Source of the DNA: Croceimicrobium sp965656185
GTDB lineage: Bacteria > Bacteroidota > Bacteroidia > Flavobacteriales > Schleiferiaceae
Length of the DNA: 64,000 nucleotides
Reading direction: 5' to 3'
Assembly (NCBI GenBank): GCA_965656185.1
Contig: CBFHJH010000005.1
Coordinates: 1-64,000 of the forward strand
Shown here: one piece after another, positions 18,572 to 25,957 of the stretch
Position numbering within the stretch: the first letter of the stretch is position 1
How the letters are laid out: each line of letters starts with the position of its first letter
The notes under the pieces: model-generated
What the model was told of the DNA's origin: nothing
Databases searched by the model: none
The model's input: only the letters and a program-made list of their open reading frames with translations
Translations under genes and position numbers: made by a program

Positions 18572-19276
18572 ATGAAACTACCGATTCTACAGATCGAAAT
18601 GGGCGGAGCTGCAGCTGATAGCTTAGCCAGCGGACCAACAGAAAAAACCTTAAGCATTTGGGATCTGATCACCAGCGGTGGTCCAGGCGGAATCTTGATC
18701 ATGATGGTGCTCTTTGTTCTTTCGGGCATCGCGATCTACATTTTTGTAGAGCGCTGGGGGGCTATCAAAAAAGCCAACCAAATGGAGGTCAATTTCATGG
18801 ACGGGATTAAGCAAAATGTTATGAGTGGCAATTTGGCCGCAGCCCAAAACTTATGCAGTCAAGAAGATACTCCAGCGGCCCATATGATCGCTAAAGGGAT
18901 TTCTAGAATAGGCAAGCCCCTAAAGGACATCTCGGCCGCCATTGAAAATACTGGGAAGCTCGAAGTCTCTCAATTGGAAAAAAACTTACCCACTTTGGCC
19001 ACCATCGCCGGTGCCGCTCCGATGATCGGTTTCTTGGGTACGGTAATTGGAATGATCTTAGCTTTCCACGAAATGGCTGCGGCGGGTGGACAGATCGATA
19101 TTGAAATGCTTGCCGAAGGAATCTACACCGCCATGACTACCACGGTAGCTGGTTTGGCAGTAGGTATCATTGCTTACTTAGGCTATAATATTTTAGTTAG
19201 TAAGGTGGAAAAGACCGTTTACAATATGGAGGTTCGGTCCACTGAATTCCTAGACCTATTAAACGAACCGGCTTAA
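18572..19276 (+). CDS. exbB: MotA/TolQ/ExbB proton channel family protein
   Basis: Inner-membrane proton-channel subunit that powers TonB. Three hydrophobic segments are visible: about residues 40-60 (GGILIMMVLFVLSGIAIYIF), about 140-165 (LATIAGAAPMIGFLGTVIGM) and about 185-205 (TTTVAGLAVGIIAYLGYN), with the family GTVIGM and AMTTTVAGL motifs. The ATG at 18572 is preferred to an upstream TTG. It leads an exbB-exbD-tonB-folC gene string with gaps of 1 to 2 nt or overlaps. Only one exbD follows, whereas many Bacteroidota have two. Confidence 0.93.
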   Translation: MKLPILQIEMGGAAADSLASGPTEKTLSIWDLITSGGPGGILIMMVLFVLSGIAIYIFVERWGAIKKANQMEVNFMDGIKQNVMSGNLAAAQNLCSQEDTPAAHMIAKGISRIGKPLKDISAAIENTGKLEVSQLEKNLPTLATIAGAAPMIGFLGTVIGMILAFHEMAAAGGQIDIEMLAEGIYTAMTTTVAGLAVGIIAYLGYNILVSKVEKTVYNMEVRSTEFLDLLNEPA

Positions 19277-19277
19277 G

Positions 19278-19670
19278 ATGGATTTAAAGAGACGTAGTAA
19301 GGTAAGCGCTGAATTTAGCATGAGTAGTATGACGGATATCGTCTTCCTACTACTCATCTTTTTCATGATCGCTTCCACCTTGGTAACCACCAGCGCTCTC
19401 GACCTGGTCTTACCTAAAAGCAAGGCCCAAACCGTGAAACGAAAAGACGTAACCGTTAACATTTCACCCGATCAGCAAATTTCGGTTGGAAATGTAATTG
19501 TAGGAATGGCCGAACTAGAGCGGGAAATCATGAAACAAACCGGCGGTAAAGAAGAAGCGGTAGTGATCTTGCGTGCCGATAAAAGTGTACCTTATGAAAT
19601 GGTAGTGAAGGTAATGGACATTTCCTATCGCAATAAACTTAAAATGGTGGCCGCGACCGACCCCAGTTAG
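19278..19670 (+). CDS. exbD: Biopolymer transport protein ExbD
   Basis: Partner of ExbB in the TonB energising complex: one N-terminal transmembrane helix and a periplasmic domain. The helix begins with the conserved proton-carrying Asp in MTDIVFLLLIFFM (about residues 18-30). The periplasmic part contains VILRADKSVPYEMVVKVMD, a typical ExbD C-terminal motif. Length 130 aa is normal. It starts 1 nt after exbB and ends 1 nt before tonB. Confidence 0.95.
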   Translation: MDLKRRSKVSAEFSMSSMTDIVFLLLIFFMIASTLVTTSALDLVLPKSKAQTVKRKDVTVNISPDQQISVGNVIVGMAELEREIMKQTGGKEEAVVILRADKSVPYEMVVKVMDISYRNKLKMVAATDPS

Positions 19671-19671
19671 T

Positions 19672-20496
19672 ATGGCTTTAAACGAAAAAAAGAATCGCCG
19701 TAAGGCATTAATCAGCACCTTAGTGATCCACTTAGGGCTATTAATTCTATTCTTATTCGTAGGTCTCACCTATTACGACCCAAAACCCGAAGATGGCATA
19801 ATCATCAACTTTGGAAATAGTGAAACCGGCTTCGGTGAAGAGTTTATAAGCCCAAGCAACAGCTCGCCCCAGACACAACAAAGCAGGGTCGAATCACAAG
19901 AAACCGATGTCTTAACCCAAGATGTTGAAGACGCACCCAGCATTGAGGCCGAAGAACAACCTAAACCGGTAGAGAAGAAAGAAGATAAAAAACCCACTCA
20001 GGAACAAAGTGCGGAGGAAGAAACTAAACCCGAAGAAGTACAAGACCCCGAACAGCAACCTTCTGACAAACTGCGTAAACTTCTTGATCTTACCAAAAAT
20101 TCAAAATCAGGTGGCGAAGGCGTGAGCGAAGGAGGTGGCGACCAAGGCCGTGAAGATGGTGACCCTAATAATAATAGCCGGACTGGCGACGGAGGCGGTG
20201 GTAATGGCGACGGAAACTACCTTTTAGGAAACCGACAGGCCCTTGCCAAGCCAAAGCCCGATTACCCATGTAATGATGAAGGGCGCGTGGTAGTTAAAAT
20301 TTATGTAGACCGAAACGGTAAGGTGATTCGTGCCACTGCCGGTGAAAGAGTGCCAGGCGGAGCGGCTTCCACCACTACCAGCACTTGCCTTTACGAACAA
20401 GCTCGCCGTGCAGCACTGCGAACCACATGGGAGTCCGATCGAGATGCCCCAGATCAACAATCGGGTTACATTATTTATAATTTCCGCAAGCGTTGA
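19672..20496 (+). CDS. tonB: TonB-like energy transducer
   Basis: Links the ExbBD channel to outer-membrane TonB-dependent receptors. Order: a basic N-terminus, one transmembrane helix (about residues 15-33), a long acidic, Pro/Glu/Gln-rich periplasm-spanning linker (about 50-145), a Gly/Asp/Asn-rich stretch (about 145-180), then a compact C-terminal domain with RVVVKIYVDRNGKVIRA. The linker is more acidic than the Pro-Lys linker of E. coli TonB. The last four bases overlap the folC start (TTGA). It could equally be called TolA-like; the exbBD context favours TonB. Confidence 0.85.
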   Translation: MALNEKKNRRKALISTLVIHLGLLILFLFVGLTYYDPKPEDGIIINFGNSETGFGEEFISPSNSSPQTQQSRVESQETDVLTQDVEDAPSIEAEEQPKPVEKKEDKKPTQEQSAEEETKPEEVQDPEQQPSDKLRKLLDLTKNSKSGGEGVSEGGGDQGREDGDPNNNSRTGDGGGGNGDGNYLLGNRQALAKPKPDYPCNDEGRVVVKIYVDRNGKVIRATAGERVPGGAASTTTSTCLYEQARRAALRTTWESDRDAPDQQSGYIIYNFRKR

Positions 20497-21731
20497 ATCG
20501 CTACCAAGATACTTTAGACTGGCTGTTTCAACAGCTTCCCATGTACCAAAGAATTGGTCAGGCCGCTTATAAAGCCGACCTAGACAATACTTGGGCGCTT
20601 ATGCAGATTTTAGACCATCCGGAAAGAGGTTTTAAAGCGGTGCATGTGGCGGGTACCAATGGCAAAGGAAGCAGTGCGCATATGCTAGCTGCCATTTTCC
20701 AAGAAGCGGGTTACAAAACCGGCCTTTATACTTCTCCGCATCTGGTCGATTTCAGGGAACGCATCCGGATTAATGGAGCGATGATCTCGGAAGAAGCAGT
20801 AGTAGAATTTGTTGACCAGTATCGCAGTAGCTTCGAAACGATCGGTCTTTCCTTTTTTGAAATGACCGTAGGGATGGCATTCGATTATTTCCGCAAGGAA
20901 AAAGTGGATATTGCAATAATCGAAGTAGGGATGGGAGGCCGCCTTGACAGCACTAATGTTATTCAACCCGAACTAAGCCTTATTACCCACATTGGTTTAG
21001 ACCACACGCAATTTTTAGGCGACACCCTGGCTCAAATCGCTGCGGAAAAAGCTGGCATTATAAAAGAAGGTGTTAATACGGTTATTAGTGAACGACAAAG
21101 GGAATGCGATGCGGTATTTGAGGCCAAGGCTAAAGAAATGGAAGCCCCCCTCTACTTTGCTATCGATCAAGTTCCATCGGCCCAGCTTTATTTAGAACTT
21201 GACCTAAAAGGGGATTATCAGGAAAATAATCTACGGGGAGTGCTTTGTGCGATAGACCTTTTGGAAAAACAAGGTTGGAACCTAAAAGCTTACGCTGAAA
21301 GCGCCCTTAAGAAGGTGGGCCAATTAACCGGCTTACGCGGTCGCTGGGAAGTGATCCAAGCCAAGCCCCTTACCATTTGCGACACGGGCCATAATATTAC
21401 CGGTGTTAAGGCGATTACCGAGCAATTAAAGAAACACAGCTACCGTCAATTACATATTGTTTGGGGCATGGTCGGCGATAAACAGATCAAGGATATCTTG
21501 CGAATCATGCCGCAAAGTGCATTCTATTATTTTACTCAGGCTAGTATTCCACGCGCCATGCCCGCAGAAGAATTAAAACGTGAAGCCCTAAAGTATGGTT
21601 TAGCTGGTAAAGCTTTCGCGGATGTGGCCTCTGCATATGAATCTGCTCGTGCCCACACTTTAAGTGATGACCTAATCTTTATTGGCGGTAGTACCTTTGT
21701 GGTAGCCAATTTCCTTAAAGGGCAGCATTAA
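20493..21731 (+). CDS. folC: Bifunctional folylpolyglutamate / dihydrofolate synthase
   Basis: Mur-ligase-like enzyme that adds glutamate to dihydropteroate and folates. P-loop GTNGKGSS at residues 54-61, SPHLVDFRERIRINGAMI (about 79-96), EVGMGGRLDSTNVI (about 148-161) and the C-terminal CDTGHN motif are all present. Length 412 aa. It starts with TTG inside the tonB stop (TTGA). The residues before the first internal Met (NRYQDTLDWLFQQLP) match the conserved N-terminus of Bacteroidota FolC, so the TTG start is well supported. The 3' end overlaps the convergent XRE gene by 17 bp. Confidence 0.95.
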   Translation: MNRYQDTLDWLFQQLPMYQRIGQAAYKADLDNTWALMQILDHPERGFKAVHVAGTNGKGSSAHMLAAIFQEAGYKTGLYTSPHLVDFRERIRINGAMISEEAVVEFVDQYRSSFETIGLSFFEMTVGMAFDYFRKEKVDIAIIEVGMGGRLDSTNVIQPELSLITHIGLDHTQFLGDTLAQIAAEKAGIIKEGVNTVISERQRECDAVFEAKAKEMEAPLYFAIDQVPSAQLYLELDLKGDYQENNLRGVLCAIDLLEKQGWNLKAYAESALKKVGQLTGLRGRWEVIQAKPLTICDTGHNITGVKAITEQLKKHSYRQLHIVWGMVGDKQIKDILRIMPQSAFYYFTQASIPRAMPAEELKREALKYGLAGKAFADVASAYESARAHTLSDDLIFIGGSTFVVANFLKGQH

Positions 21732-22419
21732 GTTTGCTAAGAGAGTTAGCAAGCTCATATAAGGCTAAGAAATAAACTTCCTCCTTTAGATTCAGCTTTA
21801 CTATCTCCCCGTGCCGGTATTCTCTTAAATAGAGTTCCTTGCCTTGCCCCTGCAAAAGCCCAAACTGAAAATGATTTCCATCCCAAACTAGAAGACTTCG
21901 TTCCTTAAAACTGGCCAGATCAACCCGCTCAACGACCCTACAGATCAAGAGCTCCACCGTCTCTCCGCGCGCATTCAGCCAAACCGAACCTGCGGAAGCC
22001 TCAAAGGCAAGGTAATCCGAATTCATTTTCACCAAAGGCAGGTTAAGCCGAATAAAACTATCCAGGCCTTCCCCATCAAAAAAGGCCTGTCGCTTACTTT
22101 CAAGAATGTAAAACACCGGACTAAGATTAAAAGACAATTTAGATGGCTTGAGTTGATGACCCTTGTTCTTGACATAATCTTTCTGGAAAATATCGAAGTG
22201 GTAGAGATCATTCACCGAAAGCTCCTTATTGAGAAGGTCATCGATAGTAATGCCAAAATATTTAGCAATTTCAGTTATTGTGCCAATTTTAGGCTCTGCC
22301 CTACCTTCCTCATAAGCTCCAATACTAGCCCTTTTAAGATCAAAAAGCTCGGCAAACTTTGTCTGGTTAAGGTTTTTAACCGATCGAATCTTCTTAATAT
22401 TCTTCCCTACGTATGACAT
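21715..22419 (-). CDS. XRE-family transcriptional regulator
   Basis: DNA-binding protein of 234 aa. An HTH_3 domain occupies residues 5-63 (IKKIRSVKNLNQTKFAELFD, then KRASIGAYEEGRAEPKIGTI). A C-terminal beta-rich region (about 110-220) is of the LexA/S24-like fold size, but no Ser-Lys peptidase dyad could be recognised. It is divergent from the PspA operon. Its promoter (TTTG, 18 nt, TATTTTTG) is near consensus, overlaps a pseudo-palindrome, and would begin transcription at about the AUG, so the mRNA may be leaderless. Autorepression and control of the PspA operon are inferences from this arrangement. Confidence 0.88.
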   Translation of the reverse strand: MSYVGKNIKKIRSVKNLNQTKFAELFDLKRASIGAYEEGRAEPKIGTITEIAKYFGITIDDLLNKELSVNDLYHFDIFQKDYVKNKGHQLKPSKLSFNLSPVFYILESKRQAFFDGEGLDSFIRLNLPLVKMNSDYLAFEASAGSVWLNARGETVELLICRVVERVDLASFKERSLLVWDGNHFQFGLLQGQGKELYLREYRHGEIVKLNLKEEVYFLALYELANSLSKLNAAL

Positions 22420-22423
22420 CCTT

Positions 22424-22453
22424 CAAAAATATTTTGCTAAAATTATTGGCAAA
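22424..22453 (-). promoter_or_regulatory. Promoter and putative operator of the XRE gene
   Basis: Minus strand: -33 TTTG (22453-22450), 18-nt spacer, -7 TATTTTTG (22431-22424). The -7 ends 4 nt before the ATG. A pseudo-palindrome TTTGCTAA-5-TTGGCAAA (22433-22453, one mismatch between arms) covers the -33 and the spacer, where a bound repressor would block RNA polymerase. It is the natural candidate site for the XRE protein. Confidence 0.6.
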
Positions 22454-22500
22454 TCTAAAAATATTAGTAATTTAGCCTTGTAAAACTAAAAATAATATCA

Positions 22501-22623
22501 ATGAAAAACGTGCTCTTTCTTTTTCAAAGCTTTTTAAGGCCTGCGAAAAAGACTAATTTGGTACCTGTTTTAATTCCCGTAGAACCCTCAAAAAGTAAGA
22601 CAGACCATGGCAGATTATTTTGA
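22501..22623 (+). CDS. Small ORF at the head of the PspA operon (40 aa)
   Basis: ATG to TGA reading frame of 40 codons in the XRE-PspA intergenic region, preceded by an A-rich stretch (ACTAAAAATAATATCA), the usual initiation context in Bacteroidota. The peptide starts MKNVLFLFQSFLRPAKKTN and is basic. It contains no Cys and no clear transmembrane helix. Its 3' end overlaps the YbjN-like gene by 17 nt in another frame, suggesting translational coupling. I do not recognise the family. It could be a leader peptide or a chance ORF. Confidence 0.4.
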   Translation: MKNVLFLFQSFLRPAKKTNLVPVLIPVEPSKSKTDHGRLF

Positions 22624-23002
22624 TCGTGTAAAAAATTTCCTTCTCGACCTTGATTACAACATCACTTACCAAAGTGCCGAGGAAGAAGTATTCGTGGTAG
22701 AAAAAGCTGAGGCCGGCATCCACAATCTCGTTATTGCCATTGCCGATCCTATCTTGATCATGGAGCAATTCTTATTCGAGATCCAAGAAGGCAAACCCGC
22801 TGTTTTTAAAGCGCTTTTGATCAAAAACCGCGATATCGTACATGGCGCATTTGCTTTAGACGATTCTGGTAAAAAGGTAGTTTTCCGCGACACACTTCAA
22901 CTGGAAAACCTAGACCAAAACGAGATCGAAGGCTCGGTAAACTCCCTCGAACTATTATTAAGTGAATATTCGGACGAATTAATTCAATTTTCAAAAAACT
23001 AA
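22607..23002 (+). CDS. YbjN / type III secretion chaperone-fold protein
   Basis: A 131-aa acidic cytosolic protein with the alternating pattern of the YbjN/CesT-Tir chaperone fold: helix MADYFDRVKNFLLDLDY, strands EEVFVVEK and IHNLVIAIADPILIMEQFLFEI, then GAFALDDSGKKVVFRDTLQLENLD. It occupies the position that YjfI has before the PspA homologue YjfJ in E. coli. Three nucleotides separate it from pspA. The likely role is as a partner or chaperone of PspA, which is inferred from conserved adjacency. The assignment is by pattern recognition only. Confidence 0.7.
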   Translation: MADYFDRVKNFLLDLDYNITYQSAEEEVFVVEKAEAGIHNLVIAIADPILIMEQFLFEIQEGKPAVFKALLIKNRDIVHGAFALDDSGKKVVFRDTLQLENLDQNEIEGSVNSLELLLSEYSDELIQFSKN

Positions 23003-23005
23003 GAC

Positions 23006-23713
23006 ATGAGTATTTTCAAACGCATCTTTAATATTGGTAAAGCAGAAACTAATGCTGCCTTAGACAAATTAGAAGACCCTATCAAATTGACGGAACAAGG
23101 CATTCGCGATCTAAAAAAGGATCTCGATCAAGCCCTCCAATCGCTGGCTGAAATCAAGGCACTTAGCATTCGTGCTCGAAATGACCACAGCACTTACAGT
23201 GCTAAAGCCAAGGATTATGAAAAGAAAGCGATCATGCTTTTACAGCGCGCCGAAAAAGGTGAAATGGATAGTTCGGAAGCGGACCGCCTAGCCCAGGAAG
23301 CCCTGACTAAAAAGAAAGACAATGAAAGCATGGGCCAGCAAGCTATGGCCGATAAAGAGAAATTTGATGGCAATATCTCCACCATGGAGAGCAAGATCAA
23401 ACGTCTTCGCCAGCAGATCTCTCAGTATGAAAATGAACTGAAGACTCTAAAAGCCAGAGTTAAGGTTAGTTCTGCCACTAAAAACATCAACAAACAAATG
23501 GCTCAAATCGACTCCTCTTCTACCGTTAGCATGCTAGAACGCATGAAAGACAAAGTTGCGGAGGAAGAAGCTTTAGCCGAAAGTTATGGTGAGATTGCCA
23601 ATGAAAGCCGCAGCGTTGATGAGGAAATCGAACGTGCCCTGGAAGACGACAGTCCTGCCAGTGACGACCTTGCCGCCCTGAAGGCTAAATTAGGTCAGAA
23701 TAAATCTGAGTAA
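23006..23713 (+). CDS. pspA: PspA/IM30 family envelope-stress protein
   Basis: Peripheral membrane protein of the ESCRT-III-like PspA/Vipp1 family, which forms rods or rings that stabilise stressed inner membranes. The 235-aa protein is almost wholly helical coiled coil. An amphipathic N-terminal helix (MSIFKRIFNIGKAETNAALDK) is followed by the family segment DPIKLTEQGIRDLKKDLDQAL (about residues 24-44) and long hairpin helices to about residue 200. There is no pspBC or pspF nearby. The partners here (YbjN-like, DUF4178, DUF350, polyamine enzymes) define the YjfJ-type PspA branch. A GC-rich hairpin follows and may reduce read-through. Confidence 0.93.
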   Translation: MSIFKRIFNIGKAETNAALDKLEDPIKLTEQGIRDLKKDLDQALQSLAEIKALSIRARNDHSTYSAKAKDYEKKAIMLLQRAEKGEMDSSEADRLAQEALTKKKDNESMGQQAMADKEKFDGNISTMESKIKRLRQQISQYENELKTLKARVKVSSATKNINKQMAQIDSSSTVSMLERMKDKVAEEEALAESYGEIANESRSVDEEIERALEDDSPASDDLAALKAKLGQNKSE

Positions 23714-23717
23714 TAGT

Positions 23718-23740
23718 CGGGGTCTTAGGACCCCGCTTTT
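23718..23740 (+). terminator. Short hairpin between pspA and the DUF4178 gene
   Basis: Perfect 7-bp stem CGGGGTC/GACCCCG (23718-23724/23729-23735), TTAG loop, then CTTTTAATTT. The T-run is short, so it is probably a partial terminator that lowers expression of downstream genes or protects the pspA 3' end. Confidence 0.55.
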
Positions 23741-23751
23741 AATTTCAAGCT

Positions 23752-24300
23752 ATGAGTTTTTTTAAGAACCTCTTTGGTAAAAAAGACCCCGAACCCAATC
23801 CATTCAATCGAACCACTCTCGACCTTGATCTGGGTTATATTTTCGAATTCGACCTACGATCTTGGGAAGTGCAAGCCGTTTACGAGTATGACTGGGGCGA
23901 CGAAGACTTTTCTAAGGAGTTTAAAGTTAGCGACGGCACCGAAACTTACTTCCTATCGATAGAAGAAGACGATGAAGTTGAAATGGTTTGGTCCCAAAAG
24001 ATTCCCTTAGCCAAGATCGAAGGCGACATTGCCGAAGAAATCATTCAAAAGGAACGACCCCCAAAATCGATCGTTTACGAAAGCAAGACCTATTATTTGG
24101 ACGAAGAATGCCCCGGCTACTTTCACGAGAAAGGTGAACCGGACGAGCAATGGCAAGAATTCATCGCTTGGGAATACTACGATGAAAGCGAGCATCACAA
24201 CCTGAGCATTGAGCAATGGGGCGAACGCTCCTTCGAAGCCTCTCTGGGAAGAGTCCTTGCTCAACACGAAATTTCTGATATCTTACCTCGAAATCTATAA
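23752..24300 (+). CDS. DUF4178 domain-containing protein
   Basis: A 182-aa acidic protein of uncertain function. The DUF4178 core (about residues 20-165) is recognisable from LDLGYIFEFDLRSWEVQAVYEYDW, ETYFLSIEEDDE and YYLDEECPGYFHEKGEP. The N-terminus (MSFFKNLFGKKDPEPNPF) is a short basic, amphipathic segment that may contact membrane. DUF4178 and the related DUF2491 (YjfK) recur beside PspA, DUF350 and polyamine enzymes. It is 2 nt upstream of the lipoprotein gene. Function is not known to me beyond that association. Confidence 0.8.
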   Translation: MSFFKNLFGKKDPEPNPFNRTTLDLDLGYIFEFDLRSWEVQAVYEYDWGDEDFSKEFKVSDGTETYFLSIEEDDEVEMVWSQKIPLAKIEGDIAEEIIQKERPPKSIVYESKTYYLDEECPGYFHEKGEPDEQWQEFIAWEYYDESEHHNLSIEQWGERSFEASLGRVLAQHEISDILPRNL

Positions 24301-24302
24301 AC

Positions 24303-25058
24303 ATGAAGCGCCTAAAACACCTTCTGGGCATTGGAATCGCTCTTGCTTTCCTGCAAGCTTGTAGCGGAGGAAGCCCCATGTTCGTTAAAAATCCGGTCGA
24401 TGACCTGGTTAAGGAAATGACCGCAGTCCCCAATTTCTCGATCATCCTTTACGACATGAACTACGATGAAGCTAAGGAACAATACCTGCATCAATACAGG
24501 ATCTTGAAAGAGCCTAGCGGAGCCGATACCATTTTAAGTGAAACGACAGATTGGCTACCGGTAAGCGCTGCTTACTTCAATGAGCATATCGATAATATGG
24601 GGATGACCATCGTATCGAAAAGCAATGGAAATTTGGAGAAAAAGGTAAGCCCTCCCGGTTACAATCAATACGTTGGTAATGAAAAATACGGGGAATGGCG
24701 GCAAAATTCCGATGGTAGTAGCTTTTGGGAGTTCTACGGCAAATACGCCATGTTGCGCAGTGTTTTAGGCTTTGGCTACTCCCCAATATACTACGGTGGC
24801 TGGTACGACTATCGTCGTAATTACTACCCCTACGGAAGAACCTATTACGGTAGGGGCAGCAATGGTGGAACACGCTATGGCACCAGAGGGAGCCATGTTT
24901 CAGGACGAAGCAGCAAATCTACGTGGAGTAGCAAAGGCAGCAGTTTCAAGAGCAGAGTTCGGTCCAAGGTGCAGCGCAGCAGCAGTCGCACAAGAGGAGG
25001 ATCACGCTTTAGATCCGGTTCTAGTTCAAGAGGCCGAGGATTCGGTGGAGGTAAATAA
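24303..25058 (+). CDS. Lipoprotein with basic Arg/Gly/Ser/Tyr-rich tail
   Basis: A 251-aa envelope lipoprotein. Its lipobox ends LQAC (Cys20). A globular part (about residues 25-155) contains FSIILYDMNYDEAKEQYLHQY and SVLGFGYSPIYYGGW. The last ~90 residues are low-complexity: Tyr/Gly repeats, then Ser/Arg/Gly (RSSSRTRGGSRFRSGSSS), ending RGRGFGGGK. The tail is strongly basic, with many Arg/Lys and no acidic residue over its last ~80 positions. It occupies the place of YjfM/YgiB-like lipoproteins in the E. coli cluster. The tail might bind A-LPS, peptidoglycan or DNA; that is speculative. Confidence 0.75.
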   Translation: MKRLKHLLGIGIALAFLQACSGGSPMFVKNPVDDLVKEMTAVPNFSIILYDMNYDEAKEQYLHQYRILKEPSGADTILSETTDWLPVSAAYFNEHIDNMGMTIVSKSNGNLEKKVSPPGYNQYVGNEKYGEWRQNSDGSSFWEFYGKYAMLRSVLGFGYSPIYYGGWYDYRRNYYPYGRTYYGRGSNGGTRYGTRGSHVSGRSSKSTWSSKGSSFKSRVRSKVQRSSSRTRGGSRFRSGSSSRGRGFGGGK

Positions 25059-25060
25059 AA

Positions 25061-25954
25061 ATGGCAGAAGAGATGACTACAGAATTATTCGCAAATGAAT
25101 GGCTTAATAGCTTTAGCCTTTTCGCAATTTACTTACTAAGCGCCCTTGTTTTACTCTACTTAGGTAAGTGGGTCTTTAAGTGGACCAAGTCTCAAATCGA
25201 CGTGACCGATGAATTGATCAACAAGGACAATTTAGCCTTTTCTTTCGCCTATGTCGGCTACTTTGCCGGACTCCTTATGGTGGTAGGCAGTGTTTTGCAT
25301 GGCGAATCGCTGGGCCTTATTACCGACCTCGAAGACATGGCTCTATTTGGCCTTTTGGGGATCGTCTTACTCAACCTTTCTTCCATTATAATCGACAAGG
25401 TAAACTTGCGTCGCTTTTCCGTTTGGAAAGAGATCACCGCCGATCGTAATGCAGGCATGGGTATTATCGAGGGTGCGAACTACTTGGCTTCTGGCCTGAT
25501 CATTTTCGGAGCCATTACCGGTGAAAGTGGAAATTTACTTTTCGGGATTTATACTGCCATTGCTTATTGGGCAATCGGCCAAATATTGATTGTGCTTGCC
25601 ACCTGGCTCTTCGACAAACTAACGCCCTATTCTTTACACGCAGAAATTGAAAAGGATAACAATGCGGCGGGCATAGCCTTTGCAGGATTGATCATTGCAG
25701 TGGGTAATTTGATTCGGAACGGACTTATGGGCAATTTCGAATCATGGAATGAAACCTTAGTTGAAGTGGGTTACGAAGCGGGAATTGGCCTCATTGTATT
25801 ACCTCTAATTCGCAGTTTAGTTGATCGCATCCTATTACCAGGACGTAAGATAAGCGATGAAATTGCCAGTCAAGAAAAGCCCAATGTAGGCGCGGGTTTA
25901 ATTGAAGCCCTTTCTTATATAGGAGGCTCGATCTTAATCGTTTGGTGTATTTAA
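25061..25954 (+). CDS. DUF350 family integral membrane protein
   Basis: A 297-aa inner-membrane protein with about eight hydrophobic segments arranged as two DUF350 modules. The repeats appear as YVGYFAGLLMVVGSVLHGES (about residues 64-83) and IAFAGLIIAVGNLIRNGLMG (about 204-223), with Asn/Asp-rich loops before each (LINKDNLAFSF; EIEKDNNAAGIAF). It corresponds to YjfL, which has one DUF350 copy, so this is a duplicated, fused version. It lies 2 nt after the lipoprotein gene and 3 nt before the synthase gene. The role is unknown; transport or sensing in envelope stress is an inference. Confidence 0.85.
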   Translation: MAEEMTTELFANEWLNSFSLFAIYLLSALVLLYLGKWVFKWTKSQIDVTDELINKDNLAFSFAYVGYFAGLLMVVGSVLHGESLGLITDLEDMALFGLLGIVLLNLSSIIIDKVNLRRFSVWKEITADRNAGMGIIEGANYLASGLIIFGAITGESGNLLFGIYTAIAYWAIGQILIVLATWLFDKLTPYSLHAEIEKDNNAAGIAFAGLIIAVGNLIRNGLMGNFESWNETLVEVGYEAGIGLIVLPLIRSLVDRILLPGRKISDEIASQEKPNVGAGLIEALSYIGGSILIVWCI

Positions 25955-25957
25955 GAA

